From Eudorina sp. 2006-703-Eu-15 (lineage: Eukaryota > Chlorophyta > Chlorophyceae > Chlamydomonadales > Volvocaceae): a DNA stretch of 64,000 bases. The DNA lies in the NCBI GenBank assembly GCA_003117195.1, contig BDSI01000053.1, forward strand, positions 78,724 through 142,723, written 5' to 3'. Made by a program: the position numbers and the translations under genes. This document shows, in pieces, positions 1-8,830 of the stretch (the first letter of the stretch is position 1; each line of letters starts with the position of its first letter). The notes under the pieces were generated by a model. That model saw only the letters and a program-made list of their open reading frames with translations, was not told the DNA's origin and searched no databases.

Positions 1-496
1 TCCTTCTGTTGAGAGTTCCGGTGTTCTCTGGGGCTGCTGCAGGTTGTTGCTTCCGTTGTTTGCTTTGTGTCTTCTGTGGCTGCTGCAGTTGGGTGTTGCC
101 CTGCTTCTTTAGGTAGTGTTTGCCTCGTTGCTGTGTTCTGGTTTTGTAGCTGTTTTTTTTTCTTTTCTTTTTTTTTTTGTGTCTTTTGTTGTTTGTTGGT
201 GGGTGGGTCGTCTTTGGCCTTCCGTCTCGCCTGGTGGCCTGGAGTAGGAGGTGCGGCCTTGTTGTGCCGTTTTGCCGCTTTGGGAGCTTTTCTCTCCCTC
301 TGCCGCCCTGTCCCTGTCCCCGTCCTGTCTGTGAGGTTGGCGTTGCTTGGTTCCCTTTCCTTCTGGTTGGTGCCTCTGGGGCTCGGTTGCGGTGTGGTGG
401 TCTTTGCTTGCCGTCTGGCCTTCTTCCCGGCTTGCTGCTTGGTCTGCTTCCGTCCCTTTGTCCTTGTAACGTCCCTCTCAGAAAAAAAAAAAAAAA
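1..496 (+). mobile_element. L1-like LINE 3' end, copy A (cut by window start)
   Basis: The 3'UTR of the LINE family that recurs through the first 17 kb, ending in CCCTCTCAG followed by 15 A (482-496). It is non-coding. The family is assigned from copies further right in which the same 3'UTR follows an ORF2 C-terminus. Copy A is the tail of a tandem unit whose start lies outside the window. Confidence 0.8.
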
Positions 497-1398
497 GGGC
501 TGTGAGGCCAGGCACAGGCTGCCGCCACAGTAATGTCAGATTAGTTTCAGCTCGCAGCTACAGCTACAGCATCAGCTCAGCCCAGCTCAGGGGGGTTTGT
601 TGTGTGAGCCGTTTCCGGTTTGTGTAGGGCAGTAGTGAAAGGGGGTTTCAGTTCGGCTTTGTGTGGGGGCCGCGAGGGTGCTGGGGTCTAGGGGGGCCAG
701 TGTTGTAGGGGTGAGGGCCTCCAGGGTTGGCCGAGCGGCACCCGGGTTCGGCCGTGACGTGCTTGGCGCCTTGGTGTGCTCGTGCCCTGGCCTCCTGTGC
801 CTTGGGCGGCACCTCGTTGCTTTTGGGTTCGTGCGAGCCTGGGGGGTCTGTTTTTGGGGGGTGGGGGGTTTGGGTTCCTTCTGTTGGGCGGTCTGGTGTG
901 TCTCCTTCTGTTGAGAGTTCCGGTGTTCTCTGGGGCTGCTGCAGGTTGTTGCTTCCGTTGTTTGCTTTGTGTCTTCTGTGGCTGCTGCAGTTGGGTGTTG
1001 CCCTGCTTCTTTAGGTAGTGTTTGCCTCGTTGCTGTGTTCTGGTTTTGTAGCTGTTTTTTTTTCTTTTCTTTTTTTTTTGTGTCTTTTGTTGTTTGTTGG
1101 TGGGTGGGTCGTCTTTGGCCTTCCGTCTCGCCTGGTGGCCTGGAGTAGGAGGTGCGGCCTTGTTGTGCCGTTTTGCCGCTTTGGGAGCTTTTCTCTCCCT
1201 CTGCCGCCCTGTCCCTGTCCCCGTCCTGTCTGTGAGGTTGGCGTTGCTTGGTTCCCTTTCCTTCTGGTTGGTGCCTCTGGGGCTCGGTTGCGGTGTGGTG
1301 GTCTTTGCTTGCCGTCTGGCCTTCTTCCCGGCTTGCTGCTTGGTCTGCTTCCGTCCCTTTGTCCTTGTAACGTCCCTCTCAGAAAAAAAAAAAAAAAA
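497..1398 (+). mobile_element. L1-like LINE 3' end, copy B
   Basis: A 5'-truncated LINE copy. It begins with the last codons of ORF2 (QAAATVMSD then stop, around 511-546), followed by the 3'UTR and a poly(A) at 1383-1398. Relative to the copies at 5515 and 7686 it lacks about 200 bp of the 3'UTR: GGGTTGG is joined directly to CCGAGCGG. It starts with the same bases as copy C directly after a poly(A), so B and C are tandem duplicates rather than separate insertions. Confidence 0.8.
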
Positions 1399-2303
1399 GG
1401 GCTGTGAGGCCAGGCACAGGCTGCCGCCACAGTAATGTCAGATTAGTTTCAGCTCGCAGCTACAGCTACAGCATCAGCTCAGCCCAGCTCAGGGGGGTTT
1501 GTTGTGTGAGCCGTTTCCGGTTTGTGTAGGGCAGTAGTGAAAGGGGGTTTCAGTTCGGCTTTGTGTGGGGGCCGGGGGCCGCGAGGGTGCTGGGGTCTAG
1601 GGGGGCCAGTGTTGTAGGGGTGAGGGCCTCCAGGGTTGGCCGAGCGGCACCCGGGTTCGGCCGTGACGTGCTTGGCGCCTTGGTGTGCTCGTGCCCTGGC
1701 CTCCTGTGCCTTGGGCGGCACCTCGTTGCTTTTGGGTTCGTGCGAGCCTGGGGGGTCTGTTTTTGGGGGGTGGGGGGTTTGGGTTCCTTCGGTTGGGCGG
1801 TCTGGTGTGCCTCCTTCTGTTGGGAGTTCCGGTGTTCCCTGGGGCTGCTGCAGGTTGTTGCTTCCGTTTGTTTGCTTTGTGTCTTCTGTGGCTGCTGCAG
1901 TTGGGTGTTGCCCTGCTTCTTTGGGTAGTGTTTGCCTCGTTGCTGTGTTCTGGTTTTGTAGCTGTTTTTCTTTTCTTTTTTTTGTCTTTTGTTGTTTGTT
2001 GGTGGGTGGGTCGTCTTTGGCCTTCCGTCTCGCCTGTTGGCCTGGAGTAGGAGGTGCGGCCTTGTTGTGCCGTTTTGCCGCTTTGGGAGCTTTTCTCTCC
2101 CTCTGCCGCCCTGTCCCTGTCCCCGTCCTGTTCTGTGAGGTTGGCGTTGCTTGGTTCCCTTTCCTTCTGGTTGGTGCCTCAGGGGCTCGGTTGCGGTGTG
2201 GTGGTCTTTGCTTGCCGTCTGGCCTTCTTCCCGGCTTGCTGCTTGGTCTGCTTCCGTCCCTTTGTCCTTGTAACGTCCCTCTCAGAAAAAAAAAAAAAAA
2301 AAA
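1399..2303 (+). mobile_element. L1-like LINE 3' end, copy C
   Basis: A near-identical head-to-tail duplicate of copy B, with the same 5' truncation point and the same ~200 bp 3'UTR deletion. Small differences include CTCCGGTGTTCC in place of CTCCGGTGTTCT-type variants and a shorter T-rich tract near 1970. The poly(A) is at 2286-2303. Confidence 0.8.
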
Positions 2304-3229
2304 CCACGGGGCGGGGGTCGGCGGCCTCCGGGGACGGCAGGGCAGGGTGGTGCTGGAGGAAGAAGCGGCCCAGGAGGGTGCGCGCCACGGGGTTGGCAGC
2401 GGCTGGGTGCGGGCAGGCCTCAAAGTAATCGACCAGGGCATCATGATACCCGGCCAGTAACGCGGGCCCGGGGGGCTGCCAGTCACCAAAGGTGGGGCCG
2501 GCCAGGAGGCTGGCTTGAAGGAGGGCTACCTCATGGGTGGTCAGCGGCCCACTCACTGACAGGGGGGTCGCCCCCTTGGGCTGCGCCGTGGCACCTGGTG
2601 GCGGGAGACCCTGGCGATCACAAGGCGGAGCTGATGTGGGCCGGGTGGTGGAGGGGCACACTGGGCTGTGGGGACCCTCGGGCGCCTGGGGACCAGTGGC
2701 AGCTGCCGGCGGGCCGCCCCCGTGTGCAGCCGGCTCTTGGGGGGTTGGCAGGGGGGCGGGGGCAGGGCTGGCAGTAGCTGTGGCTGGGAGGCGGGCGGGG
2801 CTGACAGAGCTGCTGGGGGTGGCAGCCAGCTGGGGGGCCGGGGGGCGCCCCGGGTGCTGGCTGGGTGTGACAGGAAAAAAAAAAAAGGACCCCAGGCGTC
2901 AGCCGCCGGCCCCGGGGGGCCGACGGCCCCTGGTGGTGGCGGGCGGGCCACAGTGGGGGCAGGCTGCCCGGCGGGGCTGCTGGGGGCCGCCGCCAGTGGG
3001 GTGCCGTTTTGCCGCTTTGGCAGCTTTTCTCTCCCTCTGCCGCCCTGTCCCTGTCCCCGTCCTGTCTGTGAGGTTGGCGTTGCTTGGTTCCCTTTCCTTC
3101 TGGTTGGTGCCTCTGGGGCTCGGTTGCGGTGTGGTGGTCTTTGCTTGCCGTCTGGCCTTCTTCCCGGCTTGCTGCTTGGTCTGCTTCCGTCCCTTTGTCC
3201 TTGTAACGTCCCTCTCAGAAAAAAAAAAA
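2304..3229 (+). mobile_element. LINE copy D with probable inverted 5' part
   Basis: Positions 2999-3229 are a sense LINE 3'UTR end with poly(A) at 3219-3229. Positions 2304-2998 are different. On the minus strand, 2661 to 2304 gives an open Pro/Ala-rich frame (with stretches such as SGPLTTHEVALLQASLL and TLLGRFFLQHHPAL) that looks like retroelement coding sequence. An antisense 5' piece joined to a sense 3' piece is the structure made by twin priming in L1 elements. That the antisense piece belongs to the same LINE is inference. A run of 12 A at 2875-2886 lies inside it. Confidence 0.45.
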
Positions 3230-3408
3230 CCGCCTCTCTCACATCACCGCCCAGCTGAAGACAGCTCCGCTGGACGCCTTCGAAGCCTCATGGGCGCATG
3301 AAGGTGTCCTGTGCTCTGTCGAGCGTGCCGAAGGGCAGGCACCCAGGCTGCGGGTCCATCTGTCCCTGGCCCACCCCGTGCCAGCCCCACAGGCTGCCGC
3401 CGCAGTAA
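3230..3408 (+). pseudogene. LINE ORF2 C-terminal fragment
   Basis: Reads SHITAQLKTAPLDAFEASW and continues to PAPQAAAAV, matching the C-terminus of ORF2 in the copies at 5520-5909 and 12342-12785. It directly follows the poly(A) of copy D and is cut just before its stop by the minus-strand LINE copy E. It is a nested, broken fragment. Confidence 0.7.
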
Positions 3409-3773
3409 TTTTTTTTTTCTGAGAGGGACGTTACAAGGACAAAGGGACGGAAGCAGACCAAGCAGCAAGCCGGGAAGAAGGCCAGACGGCAAGCGAAGAC
3501 CACCACACCGCAACCGAGCCCCAGAGGCACCAAACAGAAGGAAAGGGAACCAAGCAACGCCAACCTCACAGACAGGACGGGGACAGGGACAGGGCGGCAG
3601 AGGGAGAGAAAAACTCCCAAAGCGGCAAAACGGCACAACAAGGCCGCACCTCCTACTCCAGGCCACCAGGCGAGACGGAAGGCCAAAGACGACCCACCCA
3701 CCAACAAACAACAAAAACAAAAAAAGAAAAGAAAAACGGCTACAAAACCAGAACACAGCAACGAGGCAAACAC
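3409..3773 (-). mobile_element. L1-like LINE 3' end, copy E
   Basis: Poly(T) at 3409-3418, then CTGAGAGGGACG and about 350 bp of the LINE 3'UTR in antisense. It is truncated at the element position GAGGCAAACACT, where it abuts satellite sequence (CTGTACGGCAGTC). Copy H is truncated within four bases of the same element position. Confidence 0.75.
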
Positions 3774-4107
3774 TGTACGGCAGTCAATCTTCCCAAGACC
3801 TCCGCCGCCGCTGCTGCGCAGTTAACACGGCTGCATCACCAACGAACAAGCCCCACACAGATATGCGCAACAAAGCCGTTGCCAAGGCTACGGACAAGTA
3901 GCCCCGACCCGTGGGTCACGGTGCGTTATTCCAGGACGCTTCACCATGACACCGCACGCACCTGGCTTGAAATGCTGGAACGAAGCTTCCACCGTCGTGC
4001 GTGGCGACGACGGTGATGGCAACGGCGGGCTGGATGCGGACAGAGGCGATGACGACGGCGGCGGCCGCGGGCGGGACAAATCGGGGGGCGGCTGTGGCGG
4101 GCTGGGT

Positions 4108-4190
4108 TTTTTTTTTTTTTTCTGAGAGGGACGTTACAAGGACAAAGGGACGGAAGCAGACCAAGCAGCAAGCCGGGAAGAAGGCCAGAC
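4108..4190 (-). mobile_element. Very short 5'-truncated LINE copy F
   Basis: The main-array sequence GGGCTGGGTGGCTCAC is interrupted here by a poly(T), CTGAGAGG and about 68 bp of LINE 3'UTR, then resumes with GGGTGGCTCAC. The duplicated GGGT is a 3-4 bp target-site duplication. Confidence 0.8.
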
Positions 4191-4299
4191 GGGTGGCTCA
4201 CAACGCGGCGATAGCGACGGCCGCGGCGATGGTAGAGGCAAGGATGGCGATGGCGGTGGCCGAGGAGTCATTGACGGTGGTGGCGACATTGGGCTGGGT

Positions 4300-4315
4300 T
4301 TTTTTTTTTTTTTTT
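4300..4315 (-). mobile_element. Poly(A)-only insertion (poly-T on + strand)
   Basis: Intact monomers read GGGCTGGGTGGCG. Here the reading is GGGCTGGGT, about 16 T, then CTGGGTGGCG. CTGGGT is duplicated on both sides with no element body. This is best read as a retrotransposition event that copied only the poly(A) tail. Confidence 0.65.
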
Positions 4316-4697
4316 CTGGGTGGCGCGGGTGGCAGCGGAGGCGGCCGCAACGGCGGCGGCGGCGGCAGCTGCGACGGCGACGGCGACGGCGGCGGTGACG
4401 CATGCGGCGGCGGCGTGGACACAAGAGGAGGCCGGGTCCGGGGCGGATGTGGCGGCAGCGGCGGGATTGGCGGATCCGGTGGCGGCGGCGGCGGGCGGAA
4501 AAACTCATGATGCGGCGTTAGCGACGGCGGCCATGGTAGAGGCGACGGCGGCGACGGCGGGCTGGTCGGTGATGGCGATGACCGAAGAGTCAATCGGTGG
4601 GGACGGCGACGACGGTGGTAGTGACGGTGGATTGGGTGGCGAGGTTGGCGGCGGAGCCGGCCGCAGTTGCGGCCGCGGCGGCGGCGGCGGCCGGTAC

Positions 4698-4728
<31 letters not shown>

Positions 4729-4764
4729 TCGCGGCAGCGGCAGCGGCGTCAACGACGGCGATGG

Positions 4765-4798
<34 letters not shown>

Positions 4799-5137
4799 CA
4801 CGGTAGAGGCGACGGCGGCGACGGCGGGCTGGTCGGTGATGGCGGCTGACCGAGGAGACAATGGGCGGGGACGGCGACGACGGTGGTGGCGACGGTGCCG
4901 ACTGGCCTTGTCCGCAGCTCGAAACCAAGCTATCAACGCGAAAGAACACCGAGCAAAGCATGAGCATGCAGCACTACACATAGGCTAACCATTCAAACGA
5001 TGCCCGGATGACCCATCCACGTTTCCGGACCCTGTGGAGGTGAGCTATCGAAGTCCCCACACCCCGCGCGCTTCATGCGATACAACCTTTGTCTCAATCA
5101 TTCGCCAGAGCGCAATCATCGCATCTCGAAGGGTACT

Positions 5138-5514
5138 TTTTTTTTTTTTTTTCTGAGAGGGACGTTACAAGGACAAAGGGACGGAAGCAGACCAAGCAGC
5201 AAGCCGGGAAGAAGGCCAGACGGCAAGCAAAGACCACCACACCGCAACCGAGCCCCTGAGGCACCAACCAGAAGGAAAGGGAACCAAGCAACGCCAACCT
5301 CACAGACAGGACGGGGACAGGGACAGGGCGGCAGAGGGAGAGAAAAGCTCCCAAAGCGGCAAAACGGCACAACAAGGCCGCACCTCCTACTCCAGGCCAA
5401 CAGGCGAGACGGAAGGCCAAAGACGACCCACCCACCAACAAACAACAAAAGACAAAAAAAAGAAAAGAAAAACAGCTACAAAACCAGAACACAGCAACGA
5501 GGCAAACACTACCC
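5138..5514 (-). mobile_element. L1-like LINE 3' end, copy H
   Basis: Poly(T), CTGAGAGGG and about 360 bp of LINE 3'UTR in antisense, inserted in a satellite monomer after GAAGGGTACT. It stops at AACACTACCC, where a forward ORF2 sequence begins. The other flank expected for this insertion (GTACTTGACGCC) is not here. It lies, inverted, at the right end of the block 8645-11309. Confidence 0.75.
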
Positions 5515-6933
5515 GTGGCCCAACCATCCCGGGCCTGCAAACCCTCTGGACCGCCCTTCGGGCCACCTGGCTGTGGGCCGTCTGGTGCCACCACCAAGCC
5601 GCTGACCCCGAGCCCTGCCCCTCTGAAGCGGTCGTCACCCAGGTGGTCAGCGAGCTCCAACGGCTCATGTGGGCGCATTTCCGGATGGCAGCGTTGCCCG
5701 ACGACACCATGGCTGGGTTGCCACTCTCACACATCACCGCCCAGCTGAAGACAGCTCCGCTGGACGCCTTTGAAGCCTCGTGGGCGCATGAAGGTGTCCT
5801 GTGCTCTGTCGAGCGTGCCGAAGGGCAGGCACCCAGGCTGCGGGTCCATCTGTCCCTGGCCCACCCTGTGCCAGCCCCACAGGCTGCCGCCGCAGTAATG
5901 TCAGATTAGTTTCAGCTCGCAGCTACAGCTACAGCATCAGCTCAGCCCAGCTCCAGGGGGTTTTGTTGTGTGAGCCGTTTCCGGTTTGTGTAGGGCAGTA
6001 GTGAAAGGGGGTTTCAGTTCGGCTTTGTGTGGGGGCCTCCAGGGTGCTGGGGTCTAGGGGGGCCAGTGTTGTAGGGGTGAGGGCCTCCAGGGTTGGGTTG
6101 GCGAGGGAGGGGTGTGCCTGCTTGCTGCGCCCCGCAGGGTACCAGCCCTAGACGTTTCCCTTGCTCGTGGCGTGCTCGTGCTCTGCCGGGCCGGCGTCTG
6201 TTGGCGTGGCTGGTGGAGCGGCGCCCTGTTGTGCGGCCCTGCGGTGTGCTCGTGCTCGAGACCCTACCGAGCGGCACCCGGGTTCAGCCGTGACGTGCTT
6301 GGCGCCTTGGTGTGCTCGTGCCCTGGCCTCCTGTGCCTTGGGCGGCACCTCGTTGCTTTTGGGTTCGTGCGAGCCTGGGGGGTCTGTTTTTGGGGGGTGG
6401 GGGGGTTGGGTTCCTTCGGTTGGGCGGTCTGGTGTGTCTCCTTCTGTTGGGAGTTCCGGTGTTCCCTGGGGCTGCTGCAGGTTGTTGCTTCCGTTTGTTT
6501 GCTTTGTGTCTTCTGTGGCTGCTGCAGTTGGGTGTTGCCCTGCTTCTTTGGGTAGTGTTTGCCTCGTTGCTGTGTTCTGGTTTTGTAGCTGCTTTTCTTT
6601 TCTTTTTTTGGTTGTCTTTTGTTGTTTGTTGGTGGGTGGGTCGTCTTTGGCCTTCCGTCTCGCCTGTTGGCCTGGAGTAGGAGGTGCGGCCTTGTTGTGC
6701 CGTTTTGCCGCTTTGGGAGCTTTTCTCTCCCTCTGCCGCCCTGTCCCTGTCCCCGTCCTGTCTGTGAGGTTGGCGTTGCTTGGTTCCCTTTCCTTCTGGT
6801 TGGTGCCTCTGGGGCTCGGTTGCGGTGTGGTGGTCTTTGCTTGCCGTCTGGCCTTCTTCCCGGCTTGCTGCTTGGTCTGCTTCCGTCCCTTTGTCCTTGT
6901 AACGTCCCTCTCAGAAAAAAAAAAAAAAAAAAA
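5515..6933 (+). mobile_element. L1-like LINE 3' end, copy I (ORF2 C-terminus plus full 3'UTR)
   Basis: The most informative sense copy: about 390 bp of ORF2 C-terminus, about 1.0 kb of 3'UTR including the ~200 bp segment missing in copies B and C, CCCTCTCAG and a poly(A) at 6915-6933. The family assignment to an L1-like non-LTR element rests on the ORF2 tail, the poly(A) and the 5' truncations. No reverse-transcriptase motif is present in the window. Confidence 0.8.
5520..5909 (+). pseudogene. LINE ORF2 C-terminal domain remnant
   Basis: An open frame of about 129 codons ending in QAAAAVMSD and TAG. It begins PTIPGLQTLWTALRATWLWA and has VWCHHQAAD further on, the Trp-rich pattern seen at the C-terminus of plant and algal L1 ORF2 proteins after the reverse transcriptase. 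The N-terminal endonuclease and RT domains are missing, so it cannot be functional. The same region is seen at 12342-12785 (minus). Confidence 0.65.
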
Positions 6934-7600
6934 GACCCTACCGAGCGGCACCCGGGTTCAGCCGTGACGTGCTTGGCGCCTTGGTGTGCTCGTGCCCTGG
7001 CCTCCTGTGCCTTGGGCGGCACCTCGTTGCTTTTGGGTTCGTGCGAGCCTGGGGGGTCTGTTTTTGGGGGGTGGGGGGTTTGGGTTCCTTCGGTTGGGCG
7101 GTCTGGTGTGTCTCCTTCTGTTGGGAGTTCCGGTGTTCCCTGGGGCTGCTGCAGGTTGTTGCTTCCGTTTGTTTGCTTTGTGTCTTCTGTGGCTGCTGCA
7201 GTTGGGTGTTGCCCTGCTTCTTTGGGTAGTGTTTGCCTCGTTGCTGTGTTCTGGTTTTGTAGCTGTTTTTCTTTTCTTTTTTTGGTTGTCTTTTGTTGTT
7301 TGTTGGTGGGTGGGTCGTCTTTGGCCTTCCGTCTCGCCTGTTGGCCTGGAGTAGGAGGTGCGGCCTTGTTGTGCCGTTTTGCCGCTTTGGGAGCTTTTCT
7401 CTCCCTCTGCCGCCCTGTCCCTGTCCCCGTCCTGTCTGTGAGGTTGGCGTTGCTTGGTTCCCTTTCCTTCTGGTTGGTGCCTCTGGGGCTCGGTTGCGGT
7501 GTGGTGGTCTTTGCTTGCCGTCTGGCCTTCTTCCCGGCTTGCTGCTTGGTCTGCTTCCGTCCCTTTGTCCTTGTAACGTCCCTCTCAGAAATAAAAAAAA
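6934..7600 (+). mobile_element. L1-like LINE 3' end, copy J
   Basis: Starts directly after the poly(A) of copy I at element position GACCCTACCGAGCGG and runs to CTCTCAG plus an interrupted A tract (AAATAAAAAAAAA). It is either a nested insertion into the tail of copy I or a tandem duplication of its end. Confidence 0.75.
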
Positions 7601-7685
7601 ACTACCCAAAGAAGCAGGGCAACACCCAACTGCAGCAGCCACAGAAGACACAAAGCAAACAAACGGAAGCAACAACCTGCAGCAG
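7601..7685 (-). mobile_element. Inverted 85 bp LINE 3'UTR fragment
   Basis: The sequence from ACTACCCAAAGAAGC to CCTGCAGCAG is the antisense of a LINE 3'UTR segment that reads in sense in the flanking copies J and K. It has no poly(T) of its own. It starts at the element position where copies E and H stop. Confidence 0.7.
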
Positions 7686-8644
7686 CCGTTTCCGGTTTGT
7701 GTAGGGCAGAAGTGACAGGGGGTTTCAGTTCGGCTTTGTGGGGGGGCCTCGAGGGTGCTGGGGTCTAGGGGGGCCAGTGTTGTAGGGGTAAGGGCCTCCA
7801 GTGTTGGGTTGGCGAGGGAGGGGTGTTCCTGCTTGCTGCGCCCCGCAGGGTACCAGCCCTGGACGTTTCCCTTGCTCGTGGCGTGCTCGTGCTCTGCCGG
7901 GCCGGCGTCTGTTGGCGTGGCTGGTGGAGCGGCGCCCTGTTGTGCGGTCCTGCAGTGTGCTCGTGCTCGAGGCCCTACCGAGCGGCACCCGGGTTCGGCC
8001 GTGACGTGCTTGGCGCCTTGGTGTGCTCGTGCCCTGGCCTCCTGTGCCTTGGGCGGCACCTCGGTGCTTTTGGGTTCGTGCGAGCCTGGGGGGTCTGTTT
8101 TTGGGGGTTGGGGGGTTTGGGTTCCTTCTGTTGGGCGGTCTGGTGTGTCTCCTTCTGTTGAGAGTTCCGGTGTTCTCTGGGGCTGCTGCAGGTTGTTGCT
8201 TCCGTTGTTTGCTTTGTGTCTTCTGTGGCTGCTGCAGTTGGGTGTTGCCCTGCTTCTTTGGGTAGTGTTTGCCTCGTTGCTGTGTTCTGGTTTTGTAGCT
8301 GTTTCTTCTTTTCTTTTTTTTTGTTTTTTGTTGTTTGTTGGTGGGTGGGTCGTCATTGGCCTTCCGTTTCTCCTGGTGGCCTGGAGTAGGAGGTGCGGCC
8401 TTGTTGTGCCGTTTTGCCGCTTTGGGAGCTTTTCTCTCCCTCTGCCGCCCTGTCCCTGTCCCCGTCCTGTCTGTGAGGTTGGCGTTGCTTGGTTCCCTTT
8501 CCTTCTGGTTGGTGCCTCTGGGGCTCGGTTGCGGTGTGGTGGTCTTTGCTTGCCGTCTGGCCTTCTTCCCGGCTTGCTGCTTGGTCTGCTTCCGTCCCTT
8601 TGTCCTTGTAACGTCCCTCTCAGAAAAAAAAAAAAAAAAAAAAA
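7686..8644 (+). mobile_element. L1-like LINE 3' end, copy K
   Basis: A sense copy starting in the 3'UTR at CCGTTTCCGG and including the ~200 bp segment absent from B and C. It ends with CCCTCTCAG and 21 A (8624-8644). Its tail abuts an inverted satellite block. With the opposite copy L it brackets that block. Confidence 0.8.
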
Positions 8645-8729
8645 CCGTCGTCGCCGTCCCCGCCCATTGTCTCCTCGGTCAGCCGCCATCACCGACCAGC
8701 CCGCCGTCGCCGCCGTCGCCTCTACCGTG

Positions 8730-8763
<34 letters not shown>

Positions 8764-8799
8764 CCATCGCCGTCGTTGACGCCGCTGCCGCTGCCGCGA

Positions 8800-8830
<31 letters not shown>

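Larger units (their letters stand above)
1..2303 (+). repeat. Tandem array of ~0.9 kb LINE 3'-end units
   Basis: Poly(A) tracts end at 496, 1398 and 2303, giving a period of about 903 bp. After the first two tracts the sequence restarts with the same GGGCTGTGAGGCC motif. This is a LINE-derived tandem repeat that continues off the left edge. Confidence 0.75.
3774..5137 (+). repeat. Isolated satellite monomer (forward)
   Basis: One partial unit of the 1.49 kb satellite. It contains the end of the complex half, the whole GGC-rich half and the start of the next complex half, with the marker TAGGCTAACC at 4981. It is broken on the left by LINE E and on the right at GAAGGGTACT by LINE H. It holds two small poly(T) insertions (4108-4190 and 4300-4315). 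Its (GGC)n tract is shorter than in the main array. Confidence 0.85.
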
